Shown here one piece after another: positions 25,349-37,217 of a stretch of DNA of 64,000 nucleotides. The DNA is from Vicia villosa (lineage: Eukaryota; Streptophyta; Magnoliopsida; Fabales; Fabaceae), in the NCBI RefSeq assembly GCF_029867415.1, contig NW_026705576.1:62001-126000 (forward strand). The letters run 5' to 3'. The position numbers and the translations under genes are program-made. Each line of letters begins with the position of its first letter. The first letter of the stretch is position 1. The notes below the pieces were generated by a model. The model was not told the DNA's origin, did not search any database, and was given only the letters and a program-made list of their open reading frames with translations.

Positions 25349-27011
25349 GTCTGGAGGAGAAGTCAAGTTTGGAGGAGATCAGAAGGGCAAGATAATTGGC
25401 TCTGGAACTATAAAGTCTGGTAACTCTCCTTCCATTTCTAATGTACTTCTTGTAGAAGGATTAACACATAACCTCTTATCTATCAGTCAATTGAGTGACA
25501 ATGGTTATGATATAATCTTTAATCAAAAGTCTTGCAAGGCTGTAAATCAGAAAGATGGCTCAATCCTATTTACAGGCAAGAGGAAGAACAACATTTATAA
25601 GACAGATCTGCAAGATCTTATGAGTCAGAAGGTGACTTGTCTTATGTCTGTTTCTGAAGAGCAGTGGGTCTGGCACAGAAGATTAGGTCATGCTAGTTTG
25701 AGAAAGATTTCTCAGATTAACAAACTGGATCTTGTCAGAGGACTCCCTAATCTGAAATTCAAATCAGATGCTCTTTGTGAAGCATGTCAGAAGGGCAAGT
25801 TCTCCAAACCTGCATTCAAGTCCAAGAATGTTGTTTCTACCTCAAGGCCATTAGAACTCTTGCACATTGATCTGTTTGGCCCAGTCAAAACAGCATCTGT
25901 CAGAGGGAAGAAATATGGATTAGTCATCGTAGATGATTATAGCCGCTGGACGTGGGTAAAATTCTTGAAACACAAGGATGAGTCTCATTCAGTGTTCTTT
26001 GATTTTTGCATTCAGATTCAATCTGAAAAAGAGTGTAAAATCATAAAGGTTAGAAGTGATCATGGTGGTGAATTTGAGAACAGATCCTTTGAAGAATTCT
26101 TCAAAGAAAATGGTATTGCCCATGATTTCTCTTGTCCTAGAACTTCACAGCAAAATGGAGTTGTAGAACGAAAGAATAGGACTCTGCAAGAAATGGCCAG
26201 AACCATGATCAATGAAACCAATATGGCTAAACATTTCTGGGCAGAAGCAATAAACACTGCATGCTATATTCAGAATAGAATCTCTATCAGACCTATTCTA
26301 AATAAGACTCCTTATGAATTGTGGAAGAATAAAAAGCCCAACATTTCATATTTCCATCCTTTTGGATGTGTATGCTTTATTCTGAACACTAAAGATCATC
26401 TTGGTAAGTTTGATTCCAAAGCACAAAAATGTTTCCTTCTTGGATATTCTGAACGCTCAAAAGGCTACAGAGTATACAATACTGAAACATTGATTGTAGA
26501 AGAATCAATCAATATCAGGTTTGATGATAAGCTTGGTTCTGAAAAACCAAAGCAGTTTGATAATTTTGCAGATTGGGATATTGATATATCAGAAGTTGCT
26601 GAGCCAAGAAGCAACGCATCAGAAGCAGAGCTTCTCAGAAGCAAAGAATCTGAAGATCAAGTATCAGCTTCTCTGGAGAATCTAAGCATTTCTGAAGAAC
26701 CATCTGTCAGAAGATCATCCAGACTCATCTCTGATCATTCAGAAGATGTCATTCTTGGAAAGAAGGATGATCCAATCAGAACAAGAGCATTCCTTAAGAA
26801 CAATGCAGACTGTCAATTAGGTCTTGTATCTTTGATCGAGCCAACTTCTGTTGATCATGCTCTAGAAGATCCAGACTGGATAATTGCTATGCAAGAAGAA
26901 CTGAATCAGTTTACAAGGAATGATGTTTGGGATCTTGTTCCTAGACCAGATGGATTCAATATAATCGGTACAAAATGGGTCTTCAGAAACAAGCCCAGAA
27001 TGAGAAGATAG
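25233..27011 (+). pseudogene. Protease-integrase-partial RT of the copia element
   Basis: Domains in order: aspartic protease with WYLDSGCSRHMTG near nt 25275-25315; GAG-pre-integrase zinc finger (H-x3-H and C-x2-C, about 25675-25795); integrase core with the D (VIVDDYSRW), D (RSDHGGEF) and E (QQNGVVERKNRTL) residues all present; an Arg/Ser/Glu-rich C-terminal linker; then the first RT residues up to GTKWVFRNK. Right after this the reading becomes unrelated and stops at 27009-27011. The rest of RT and all of RNase H are absent on the far side of the solo LTR, so pol was deleted internally. Confidence 0.88.
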
Positions 27012-27644
27012 GAAGTTCTTATGTATGGGTATCTGTCGCGGGCGAAAAATCGTTTTGTTCCTCTTTTTGTGGGATGAGACACCTGATGCCTTCTTTGGGC
27101 TCGAGTGCTCATAAAAAATGATTTTTCTTTTGTTTCGACCAAACTTTTTATTATTTCCAAAGGAGGAAAAGGAAAAAAGCTGCAATAACCTAAAAGTGGG
27201 GGGAGATCTTGGGTAAGAGGGTTGGTTATACGAAGGGAAGGTATTAGCACCCAACGTATCTATAGTACTCTATAGGTTTCTTTGCTTTGTTTTTCATTCC
27301 ATGTTGTTGAGAGGTTTTTGTTGAAATAGGTGGGACCTAAGGTGTTTGTTTGATTATGCTCGCAAAGATCATCGCGATCCTCTGCATACATATCCCTTAG
27401 AGGGAATCAGAGCATCTGTAGCTCGGGGTCTACGGGTGCTAAGGTTTGAGTGGTTTTTTTTGTTTTGTTTTGCTCGCCAAGGATCGACCTTGTGCCTACG
27501 TATTCTCAAAGGGATGTTGAGAAAGTCAGAGCAATCGTAGTTCCCACTTATGCTAGTGGAAGCAAAGGAAAATAGACAAATGTCGTCTAAATGCTAGATG
27601 TATCTAATCTATATCATCACATACATCTGTTTGATTTTTGTTTG

Positions 27645-27880
27645 TTTAACCAGCCTTGTGGCAAAAACTTTCAATGAAGTCAGCCTTGTGACAAAAAGTT
27701 TTGATTAATCAGCCAGCCTCGTGGCAAAAGTTTCAATGAAGTCAGCCTTGTGACAAAAACTTTGATTAATCATCCAGTACGGTGGTAAAACAGTTTGATT
27801 GATTAGCCAGCCTTGTGGCAAAAAAGTTTGATTAATTTAGCCAGCCTTGTGGCAAAAAAAAGTTTGATTGATTGATTGAT
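27645..27880. repeat. Tandem repeat CAGCCTTGTGGCAAAA in the solo LTR
   Basis: Six or more units of 30-40 bp, each with CAGCCTTGTG(G/A)CAAAA followed by a TTTGATTAAT-like spacer. They occupy the region between the minus-strand R-like block and the AGGAGGCTATG repeats. Confidence 0.8.
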
Positions 27881-27974
27881 TGTTTGTGATGATATAGAAG
27901 AGATACTCCTAGCATAGAGATGAAAAATGTCTAATCTCCTAGGGTATTTGGTTTGGATATTGGGGATGCTTATA

Positions 27975-28250
27975 AGAAGCCCGTGGGTCCTTGTACGAAG
28001 CCCAAGAGGAGGCTATCCGAGGGTCCTTGCATTGTAAGCCCAAGAGGAGGCTATGGGAGGGACAATCCAGGGTCCTTGCATTGTAAGCCCAAGAGGAGGC
28101 TATGGGAGGGTCACTCGTTTGTACAAAGCCCAAGGGGAGGCATGGTATAGTTGGTTTGAGCTCTTAGAGCGATTTCACCGGGAAACCATACTCTATGTCC
28201 TAACCTAAACTAGTGGAGATTCTTTGCACGAAGCCCAATAGGAGGCTATG
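27975..28250. repeat. Repeat GAAGCCCAAGAGGAGGCTATGGGAGG in solo LTR (core AAGCCCAAGAGGAGGCTATG)
   Basis: Five imperfect units of about 50 bp, each combining GGTCCTTG, an A/G-rich AAGCCCAAGAGGAGGCTATG block and GGGAGGGTC. Each block contains GCCC/GGAGGC partial complementarity. A different repeat with GGGCTCGGGACTTATACC follows at about 28,435-28,710. Confidence 0.7.
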
Positions 28251-29375
28251 GGGAACCTAGTGTTGTACTAAGTTGAACAAGCATATAACACAATCACAAG
28301 TATGAACAAGTATGAACAAACATGAACAAGTACATGAACAGATATGAACAGTTATACATATATGACAAAGTGTGTGTATATAATGGAGTTTATGAAGGAA
28401 ATATACCTGTAAGCATGATCCATTTGTATACACAGGGCTCGGGACTCACACTCGGGGAGAGGTCCACTTGAGTTTATTCACAGCTATGTAAACAGGTATT
28501 TACAAGGGCTCGGGACTTATACCTACATGGAGGCCCATGGTATTTTTGGGAAGATTTAAAGAAACCTTCATTTTTGGTTTGTCATTCAAAGTTAAAAACA
28601 GATTGAGATATGTACAAAAGGCGTACAATGAAATACCTAATTTCATGTACTGGAATGGGTATGTACAAAAGGGCTTGGGACTTATACCTACGTGGAGGCC
28701 CATGGTATATTGAAAAGTTTTGAAATTGTTTTGTTAACAGACGCGTCGTTTGAAAAACGGTTTGAAAGTTTGTTTTGAAAGAGTTTTCTGTACAAAGAAA
28801 AACTGTATGAAAGAAGAAAAAAAAAGAGTGGGTCTTATACTCTCTAATATTCGAGAGGCCCCTGTTTTATTTTCATAAAACAGGGTGGATGGTTTTTGAA
28901 AATGATTTGAATGTTTTTTGAAAGAACTGTTTGGAAGCAATTTGGAAAAAGTTTTCTGTTAAAAACTGTACAAAGAAAAACGAAAGGGACTTATACTCTC
29001 TAATATTCGAGAGGCCCCACATCGTTTTGAAAATCAATTGATCAATTAAAAAAAGATTTAATCAATAGTTTCAAAAAGAAATGGTTTATTGTTTTGAAAA
29101 GAACGATTGCTCGTTTTAAAATGGTTTGATTTGAAAATCAAATGAAAAATAATATTTTAAAGTATTAAAAAACACTTAAAACATGTCATTTTAAACCTAT
29201 TTAAAAATGTATTAAATAAATCTTTTTTGATGATTTTTTTTGGTATTCATGAAATATGTATATTAAATGAGAAGTGTGCAAAAAATGAATAAAAAATGAG
29301 TTAATTTGATTAGCTAAATTAATTAATGAAGTTTGTTAAAAAAATGAAAGAAAAATAGTGTTAAAAAAATGTTTT

Positions 29376-29450
29376 GGTCCCTAAGGGTGTTGAACCCGTG
29401 ACCTTATGCTCATCAGCCAAAACAACAACCAACTGAGCTGCGCGCGCAGC
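29376..29450 (-). other. tRNA-like segment inside the solo LTR
   Basis: Minus-strand sequence contains an A-box-like CAGCTCAGTTGG and, about 35 bp on, a B-box-like GGGTTCAACACCC, at tRNA spacing. No matching acceptor stem is seen, so it is tRNA-derived or tRNA-like and not a functional tRNA gene. Confidence 0.45.
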
Positions 29451-31982
29451 TTGTTAATGATACACGTTCATTTGATTATATTTAAAAACAAGTATTTGAA
29501 TTTCTGAACAAAAAAATGGCGCCAAGAACACTATCCCCATTTGATTTTGAAAATTCTGAAAACTGAACCAAATTGATCAAGTGAAGGGTCTAACTCACTC
29601 GTTTTTTCACAAGGATCATGATGGTGGTCTTTAATTTCATTTATTTTTGCTCTAAGGTGATCAATTTTGTGATGAACACGAAGAACCCTAATTCTGAGAT
29701 TGATCATGAAATCGTGTATGTGCAAGATAAATAGCAATTGATTGAGGGTTAATGATCCTCATAGGTGCAGAAACAAGATGGTATGTTCATATTTCATTTA
29801 TGATGCATGATTCATAGAGTTTGAAGTTCATGAGCACTTACCTCAAAAACGGCCAAGCTGGAGATTGAATTTTGCGAAGGAGGTGTTACAGATGTTGTTG
29901 CTCGATCTGGACAGCTTCAATGAACCTTATGGAAGGTGTCTGGATGCTTGGAGTGAATTGAAAACACCTGGAGTAGTTGGAGGTACCCGATCTGCAGTTA
30001 AGCCTAAGTGTAATCGAGCTCTATGATTTTGATGTTTCAGGTTGGTGATGATGATTGGGATAGTTCATATATGGTACATGGATGGTGTTAGAAGTGATAG
30101 TTTGGACAGAGATGAGCTAGAATGGATTTTGGCATGATAAGGTTCATTTCATGTTCATATGGAGGTGAGATGATGATTCTGAGTTTTGGGGTGATTTGGG
30201 GTGTGTGAGTGGTTCAAACACATCCCATATGATGTTTATGAGTTGCTAGAACCATCACTTTGGCCATAACTTCAAGGGTTTGAAGGTTGAGTTTTGTACC
30301 TCTTAGAAACTTAAGAAACTTGCATTCTAAGAAAGAAAGAGAAAGCCTATAATTTGTGAGACTTTGGTGTGTTTTTGTATGGAGTTTGGACCTCTATTTA
30401 TAGGCCAAAGAGTCTGAACTCAGAGCTTTGCAACTTGATCAAAGTTTGATGATTTGGCTTAAGAGATAAAAAGGAATCTTTTACATTTAATGCAAAATGG
30501 TTAAAGTGACCAAACCATGGTTAAAACTCAAGCTTCTTATCCTCTTCCATTCTGATCTCAAATCAGAGAAAATATCTTCAATTATTGCCTCTTTGCATCA
30601 TTGCTTGGATTATAGGTCATGTAGTCTTGAAACTTAGTGAAAAATGGTGAAAATTCAAGTGAAAATGATCACTAAATGCATAATTCAAAACCATAGCTAC
30701 ACTCCATATTTTTTCATGCTCTTGGACATTTTGGAAAGCTCATGTTGCATACTTCAAAACCCTAGTTGAAAGTTTCTTCAAGACCTTTAAGGAAATGGGT
30801 GAAAAAGATCCATGAACTTTGAGAAAAATGAAGTTTTAAGTGAAGTTTTCAAAAAGTACCAACTTTGAAGCTCCATATCTCTTAAATGGTTGATCTTATG
30901 GAAAAAAATTATATGTGTCAAAGTTGTTTATTGGATCAAAATCTACAACTTTCATGTTGGAAGTTTTTTTCAGTTTGTAGGTGAAATTTTGAGTTATTCC
31001 CCTCCAAAGTTTGGAAAAAACCATGAAAAACACTTAGAAAAATTTTCTAAGTATGAAAGTCAAACTTTTGACTTTTTGATTCTTGATTGATTTTCTTGAT
31101 TTTTCTTGATCAAATGACTTCATACTTCATATATTGATGATTTTCAACTTCAAAAGTCATGGTTGACCAAAATTCCCCAAAAGTCAATGGTGATCTTGTA
31201 CAGTTGACTTTTTCAGACGAATCGCGTTTCTTGGAGATTTCAAATGAAACATGCTATCCTCACCATATGAATGGTATGAATGGATCACATTGAAGCATTA
31301 GAGGATATTGAGCCATGTTTTGAGTTGTGGCACCATGTCCTGATTAAAAAGTCAGTTGTTCAGTGAATTAGGTCAAAAACCCTAATTGTCGACCTGATGA
31401 GATTGATGACTGTAGGTCTTGAATTGAGATGCAATTTCCATTGGATATTGTCATAGGGATTATTTGAGGATGATTGAAACCTTTGATTGACTTCCTGGGG
31501 ATTTTTAGGGTTTCCCAAATGTGATCCCTGATTTCAGTCCCTGATAGTTCAAAACCCTGATCTGAGGATTTGTCTGATCAATCTTTGTGTAGGAGATGTC
31601 TTGAGCCAATGGATTAGGTCAAAGTGATGTACTTGGGGTCTTGAGGTCATGTCCCAAGTCATTAGGTCAAATCTTGAGCAAAAGTCAGGGGTGTGCTATC
31701 TTCAGTCAAAACCCTAATTCAGTCGATTCAAAGCTGTTGAGTTTGTTGAAATGAATCTCTGAGGACCAAATGTTGATTGGTTATGAAGATGATTCATTTG
31801 AGATGAAGGGAGAACAAAACCCTAATTGAGTGTTACTTGTACTGATGAGTGATTTCCTGATTAAATCCTGCTGAGTCACAAGTAGCAAACACAAGCTATG
31901 CAATTTTGTTAGAGATGCAAATGATGCATATGCTATGATATGAGGTGGTATCTTAGGTCAAAAATTGGGGTATGACAGTATC

Positions 31983-32403
31983 TTCTGAAATGAAATTTTT
32001 TTAAGACGTTCTGATTAAAATCAATTAGAAATTGTGATTCAGTTATTACTAACGTTTCATTGTCTAAGTTGATTCAGAATCTCTTCAAAAGCAAAACAGC
32101 TGTAACTGGCTATCCAGATGGTAAACACGTGTTCACTATTCCTGGACAAGCGTGCGTGCAGTTGAGGGGACGTCTACTTAGGTAACTGTGCAAATCACGT
32201 CTTTTGTCATTATTATCTCTCCTCACGTCACGTAACATTAAATGCCTTTCATCATTTACTCTCTTTCAGTTTTCTTTTTATATTCTTCAAACGTTTCTTT
32301 TCCCTCTTATATTTCTCTCACTTTGCATTTAGTTTCTGTTTCGTTCTCTCTCTTTGCATTCATATCATAAACCCTAGCAGTTTCCAATATCTGCAACTTC
32401 ATC
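31983..32403 (+). other. Copia non-coding stretch between pol break and env-position ORF
   Basis: About 420 bp without a reading frame, lying directly after the right gtatc. It ends in a CT-rich segment just before the ATG at 32404, which resembles a plant 5' leader. No RT or RNase H motif is present. Confidence 0.6.
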
Positions 32404-33633
32404 ATGAATCCATCGTCAAGCTCTGGGAATCAAGATAATGATCGGAAACAAAAGAGAAAGGCAACTGCTGAACCAGAAACCAAACCAAAAAGAGTAAGGA
32501 TCATCTATGACCCTCTCAAAGTGAACCCGTCTGAAGCTATGATGTCTGGAAATTACTCTAGACGTGTGTATCAACCCCTTGACGGTACACCTCAATCACC
32601 TCCCTCTTCAAAGACCTTCACCACCTCTTCCTCCTCATTCATCCTCTCGGAACCACCTTCTTCACCATCTGATATCTCCTCTCCTTCAACCCATCCATCA
32701 GATATTTCTTCATCTCTCTCACACCCTTTTCCCACCAGAACACCTAATCCCTATAGTGTTGTTCTTCCCGACTCCAGGTTCACTGTCAATCCTCCAACCC
32801 CTACCACTCAATCATTTCTGGAGCTTTTACATTCTGATGTAAATGGCTGGTTGGAGATTCTGGGTGCTGCTCACCTTAACCATCTGGATGAGTATGCTAC
32901 GAGCAACCTTTGGGATACCTTTCGTCAGGATTTTCTGGTTAGGGCTACAGACACTCAGAGAAGGATCATGTCTGAAGCTCCTGGTATTCGTGGTCTTCGG
33001 TTGGAAGCTGGTGAAAGCAGCTATCACCATCTCATCAGGAACAGAAGTGTTCTTGAGAAGAAGATACCTGCAGATGAGTTGGAAGAAGAAAATCTCTGCA
33101 GAGACATCGTGGTGTGGAAACCATGGTTTCCTGTGCTGACTGGAGATTTTCAGTGGTTGTTTAACTGGTTCAGAATGAACCCGTCTGAAAAAGCACCTCA
33201 CATGGTCTTTCCAGTAGTGGTTTATCCTGCTGAAGTTGCTGGTCCTACTCCTCCAACAAACCTAGCAGCTATTCTTCAAGCGTTGGAAGCTGGAACTTCT
33301 GAGCTGCCTGAACCAGAATATGCTAAGGCGACTTCTGAGTCAGACTCAGATGAGGAAATGGAAGATGCACAAGCTGATGATCTTCCAGAAGATCACCCTG
33401 CTGAGATTGCTGTCCCTTTTGGCAAAAATACTGGTGCCTCCTCTTCTGGTGAAACCTCAGCTCTGATGGAGACCTTGGAAGCTCTTCATCAGAATCAAGC
33501 TATGCTGGCTTCTCGTTTGGACGCGCAAGAAGTAGCCAATGCTGAGTTTCGCTCCTTCATGGCAAGGCAAGCTACAAGCACTGACGGGATTCATGATGTT
33601 CTGGCGCGGATTTTGCGTAGGCTAGGATCTTAG
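32404..33633 (+). CDS. Envelope-position ORF of the Sirevirus-type element
   Basis: An uninterrupted ORF of 409 residues between pol and the 3' LTR, where Sireviruses carry an extra gene often called envelope-like. The N-terminus is basic (KQKRK, KPKRVR, a possible nuclear signal), followed by a Ser/Pro-rich stretch (residues about 60-130), a central region with many Trp, an acidic stretch (near 310-340) and a C-terminal predicted coiled coil. I see no signal peptide or membrane segment, so a true envelope role is not supported. It remains open although pol is broken, which is notable. Function unknown. Confidence 0.7.
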   Translation: MNPSSSSGNQDNDRKQKRKATAEPETKPKRVRIIYDPLKVNPSEAMMSGNYSRRVYQPLDGTPQSPPSSKTFTTSSSSFILSEPPSSPSDISSPSTHPSDISSSLSHPFPTRTPNPYSVVLPDSRFTVNPPTPTTQSFLELLHSDVNGWLEILGAAHLNHLDEYATSNLWDTFRQDFLVRATDTQRRIMSEAPGIRGLRLEAGESSYHHLIRNRSVLEKKIPADELEEENLCRDIVVWKPWFPVLTGDFQWLFNWFRMNPSEKAPHMVFPVVVYPAEVAGPTPPTNLAAILQALEAGTSELPEPEYAKATSESDSDEEMEDAQADDLPEDHPAEIAVPFGKNTGASSSGETSALMETLEALHQNQAMLASRLDAQEVANAEFRSFMARQATSTDGIHDVLARILRRLGS

Positions 33634-34340
33634 TCCTTTGGTCTTTGTAGTTTTCTTTCCTTGTTGCATCTGTTTTCCTGCATTCCTCTCGTGTAATCTT
33701 TCTTTTTGATTATCAATGAAAAGTTTCTTTGTTTTTACATTCCAGTGATTTTATTTGTCGTTTTATTCATCTGAATCTTTTAAAATATTCTTTTTGATGT
33801 TATGACAAAAAGGGGGAGAAGATAAATGATAAATGATTTGATTAATCTATCAGTTGCTGGGTAAAGCTCCCACACTTTTACTAACAAGAACTGCAAGTTC
33901 TATATGGTTTAAGTGTTTTGCAGGTATAAAGAAGTGAAGAGAATCTTCAAAGCAAACACAAGAAGCAAAACCATAAGAAGTGTTATTCTGTAAAAAGAAT
34001 AAGCTCATGGAAACTGAAGCAAGCTGAGTGCTGTCAAGCTTCAGAAATCAGAAGCAAGAAAGAAGAATGAATCAGAAGCACTGATAATAGAATTTGATCC
34101 ATATTTGTCTATTTGCTTTGACAAAATTCTATTTGCTCTGATACATTATTTTAGCCTATATGGCTCTGATACATATCATGTGTTCTAATATACATTTTAT
34201 GTTCTGACTCGTTCATGCTGACTTTTGTCGTTTAGTTTTTGTTCTGTAACATTTCAGGATGTAGAGATGCTCTGATGATGCTCTGGTACATTCAACAATG
34301 TTCTGATACAAATCTAGCATGAAGTGATGTTGGTAGAAAT
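33634..34340 (+). other. Copia 3' non-coding region
   Basis: About 700 bp after the env-position ORF without convincing coding potential. It contains a purine run AAAAAGGGGGAGAAG near 33,808 and scattered AGAAGC/TCTGA words that continue into the tandem repeats. Confidence 0.6.
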
Positions 34341-34611
34341 TCAAGCTCTGAAGCTATCCGAGGGAAGCAGAAATCAGAAGCGGTGAATGTTCTAAAGATC
34401 CAGAAAACTCAAGTTCTGAAGCTGTCCTAAATGGAAGCAGAAATCAGAAGCTGTGAATGTTCTGAAGATCAAATAAATTCAAGTTCTGAAGCTGTCCTAG
34501 ATGGAAGCAGGAATCAGAAGCTGTGAGTGTTCTAGGGATCTAAAGAAATTCTAGTTCTGAAGCTGTCCAATGGAAGCAGAAGTCAGAAGCTATGAATTCT
34601 CTAAAGACAGA
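34341..34611. repeat. Four tandem repeats of about 70 bp before the 3' LTR
   Basis: Units begin at 34341, 34409, 34479 and 34550 with TCAAG(C/T)TCTGAAGCT or a close variant. Each contains GGAAGCAGAAATCAGAAGC or a close variant. The last unit is partial. Confidence 0.85.
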
Positions 34612-34680
34612 AGCTTATGTGATCGTCTCTACCGAAATAATCAGGGAAGTCTTTTATTAAAGTTCTTCGAGTATTTATTT

Positions 34681-34844
34681 CAGGGGGAGATTATTTATCT
34701 CAGGGGGAGATTGTTAATCTCAGGGGGAGACATATTCATATGCTTATGCTATAGCTGTGTAATTTGTCTTTTGCCGTCTGCTCTTTCTGATCGCAAATTC
34801 ATATCATTTATATATGTTTTTGTCATCATCAAAAAGGGGGAGAT
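34681..34844 (+). promoter_or_regulatory. Multiple polypurine tracts of the copia element
   Basis: CAGGGGGAGA occurs at 34681, 34701 and 34721, spaced exactly 20 bp. The tract that abuts the LTR is AAAAAGGGGGAGAT at 34831-34844. Extra upstream purine tracts are a reported trait of Sireviruses. The 34831-34844 copy is the one that would prime the second strand at the LTR edge. Confidence 0.75.
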
Positions 34845-36051
34845 TGTTAGAACAAGATTTGTTCTGATCAATTATCTTAGTTTTGATGATAACAATAATA
34901 TGAATTTTGCTTAAGATAATATGGTACTCTAATCCAATGCAATTTCCTTTTCAGGAAATATATAAAGAGTACGCATAATTCAGCGCTCAGAAGCTTTGTC
35001 TCAAAGGGTTCAGTATGCAACATCAGAACATGGTCTGGCAAGACATCAGAAGATGGTCGAAGCAGAATCAGAACATGGGTCTATGGAAGCATCAGAAGAA
35101 CATGAGATCAGAAGCACTGAAGTTCTGATGGTATCACGCTCAGAAGCACTTCAAGGTCAGAAGATCAGAAGATGCTTTGCACCAAGCTGTTTGACTCTGA
35201 TGATATTCAAACGTTGTATTCACAAACATCAGATCAGAAGGAAGTACAAGTGGCAAGCTTCGCTGACTGACAAAAGGAACGTTAAAAGCTATTATAGGCA
35301 ACGTCAGTAGACACAGCGTGAACAAGGCTCGAGGTAGTTGACAAAAGCGTATAACATTAAATGCGATGCTGTACGGAACACGCAAAGCATTAAATGCACT
35401 CAACGGTCATCTTCTCCAACGCCTATAAATATGAAGTTCTGATGAGAAGCAAGGTTAACGATTCTGAACAAAAACAACGCCTATTAACTTGCTGAAACTC
35501 TGTTCTACTCAAAGCTCAGAATCTTCATCTTCATCAAAGCTCACTACATTGCTGTTGTAATATATAAGTGAGATTAAGCTTAAACGTTAAGAGAAATATC
35601 ACAGTTTGTGATTATAGCTTTTAAGAAGCAATTGTAATACTCTTAGAATTGATTACATTAAGTTGTAAGGAACTATTGTGATCGTGTGGATCAGAATACT
35701 CTAGGAAGTCTTAGAGGTTATCTAAGCAGGTTGTAACTAGAGTGATCGTGTGGATCAGAATACTCTAGAAAGTCTTAGAGGGTATCTAAGCAGTTGTTCC
35801 TGGAGTGATCAGTGTGTGATCAGAAGACTCTGGAAGACTTAGTTGCTGACTAAGTGGAGAACCATTGTAATCCGTGCGATTAGTGGATTAAATCCTCAGT
35901 TGAGGTAAATCATCTCTGCGGGGGTGGACTGGAGTAGTTTAGTTAACAACGAACCAGGATAAAAATAACTGTGCAATTTATTTTTATCTGTCAAGTTTTT
36001 AAAGCTACACTTATTCAAACCCCCCCTTTCTAAGTGTTTTTCTATCCTTCA
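34845..36051 (+). repeat. 3' LTR of the copia element
   Basis: Near-identical partner of 22130-23342, preceded by a purine tract and followed by the right target duplication, after which the host RNase H frame resumes. Confidence 0.95.
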
Positions 36052-36056
36052 ATTTT

Positions 36057-37217
36057 AATGTTATTAAACACATGCTATCCAAACCAATATTGCATAGTTG
36101 AATTGGCAAATGGGCTTTAGCCCTTACTGAGTACTCTTTAATCTTTCAACCTCTTAAGGCAATGAAGGGACAAATTGTGTCAGATTTCATTGTGGATCAT
36201 GCAGTGGTTGAAAATCCTCAGCAATATGTGGATTTGAAGCCTTGGAGGTTATACTTCGATGGTTCAACACACAAAGAGGGAAGTGGAGTTGGTATTCTTA
36301 TAATTTCTCCTGATGGAATTCCAACAAAGCTCAAGTATAAAATTGAAGGCCCTCTATGTTCCAACAACGAAGCTGAGTACGAAGCATTAATTGGTGGACT
36401 TGAAGCTTTGTTAGAATTGGGGGCAACCAGAGTCGAAATTAAAGGAGACTCAGAATTAGTGATAAAGCAACTGACAAAAGAATACAAATGTATCAAAGAA
36501 AATTTGATCATGTATTTTGTCATAGCAAATAGGTTGCTCAAAAAATTCGAGTATATAGATTTAAAACACATCTCAAGGGTAAACAATCAAGAAGCAAATG
36601 ATTTGGCACAATTAGCCTCAGGATACAAAGTATCAAAGGAAAAATTAGAAGAGTTGATCGAGGTAAGAGGCAAAGCAATGGCCACAAAATTGTCCCCAAG
36701 TGATCTGGAGAATTCACAATTAGGCTTCGCCAACGAAGAGGAATTCGAAGTTTTAAATATAGATTCCTTAGCAGATACAGATTGGAGGAGTCCAATTGTA
36801 AACTACTTGAGGGATCCTTCAATAGATACGGATAAAAAGGTAAAATATATGGCATTATCATACTTCTTGATGGGAAATGAATTGTTTAAGAAAACCCCTG
36901 AGGGAGTCTTACTAAAATGTTTGGGCGAAGCTGAAGCTTACTTGGCACTCTCGAATGTGTACAGTGGGGCATGTGGTGCTCATCAAGCGAGACACAAAAT
37001 GAAATGGCTTTTGTTTCACTATGGAATGTATTGGCCCACTATGCTAAAAGATTGCATAGAGTTCGCCAAGGGTTGTCAGGAATATCAAGAACACGCAAGT
37101 ATTCAACATGCACCTGCAAACGAATTAAGTTCAATCATAAAACCATGGCCTTTCAGATGTTGGGCATTAGACTTAATTGGAGAAATCTGTCCCACATCAT
37201 CCAAAGGCCAGAGATAA
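36057..37217 (+). pseudogene. RNase H-like domain and integrase start, host element
   Basis: The host frame resumes after the copia element, passes an in-frame TGA at 36099-36101, and opens into an RNase H fold. The four acidic residues are visible in YFDGSTH, NNEAEYEAL, GDSELV and NNQEANDLA. This complete RNase H before the integrase is typical of Tat/Ogre elements. The integrase zinc-binding region follows (AHQARHKMKWLL, C-x2-C near nt 37050-37080) and the frame stops at TAA 37215-37217. In a live element it would remove the RNA strand during reverse transcription. Confidence 0.85.

Larger units (their letters stand above)
27034..31977 (-). mobile_element. Large solo LTR (4,944 bp), Tat/Ogre-like, minus orientation
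   Basis: Read on the minus strand it starts TGTCATACCCC and ends CGCCCGCGACA. The 5-bp duplication gtatc flanks it at 27029-27033 and 31978-31982. No gag-pol and no second LTR are present, so an ancestral full element was probably reduced by LTR-LTR recombination. The right-hand promoter-like region and the repeats in its left part resemble the LTRs elsewhere in this window (shared GGGAAGGTATTAGCACCC-type block near 27235 and near 2598). Confidence 0.9.
22130..36051 (+). mobile_element. Ty1/copia retrotransposon, Sirevirus type, with nested solo LTR
   Basis: LTRs at 22130-23342 (1,213 bp) and 34845-36051 (1,207 bp) start TGTTAG and end TTCA. The 5-bp duplication atttt flanks the element at 22125-22129 and 36052-36056. 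Order is LTR, tRNA-iMet-type primer site, gag, protease, integrase, start of RT, then a further large ORF in the envelope position, repeated purine tracts and LTR. Integrase before RT defines copia. The long gag, the ORF after pol and the multiple purine tracts fit Sireviruses. RT and RNase H are almost wholly missing. A 4.9-kb solo LTR sits at the break, so without it the element would be about 9 kb. Confidence 0.93.

Noticed and set aside
32404..33633. A true viral envelope protein in the copia element
   Set aside because: No signal peptide or membrane segment is visible; only its position supports the name.
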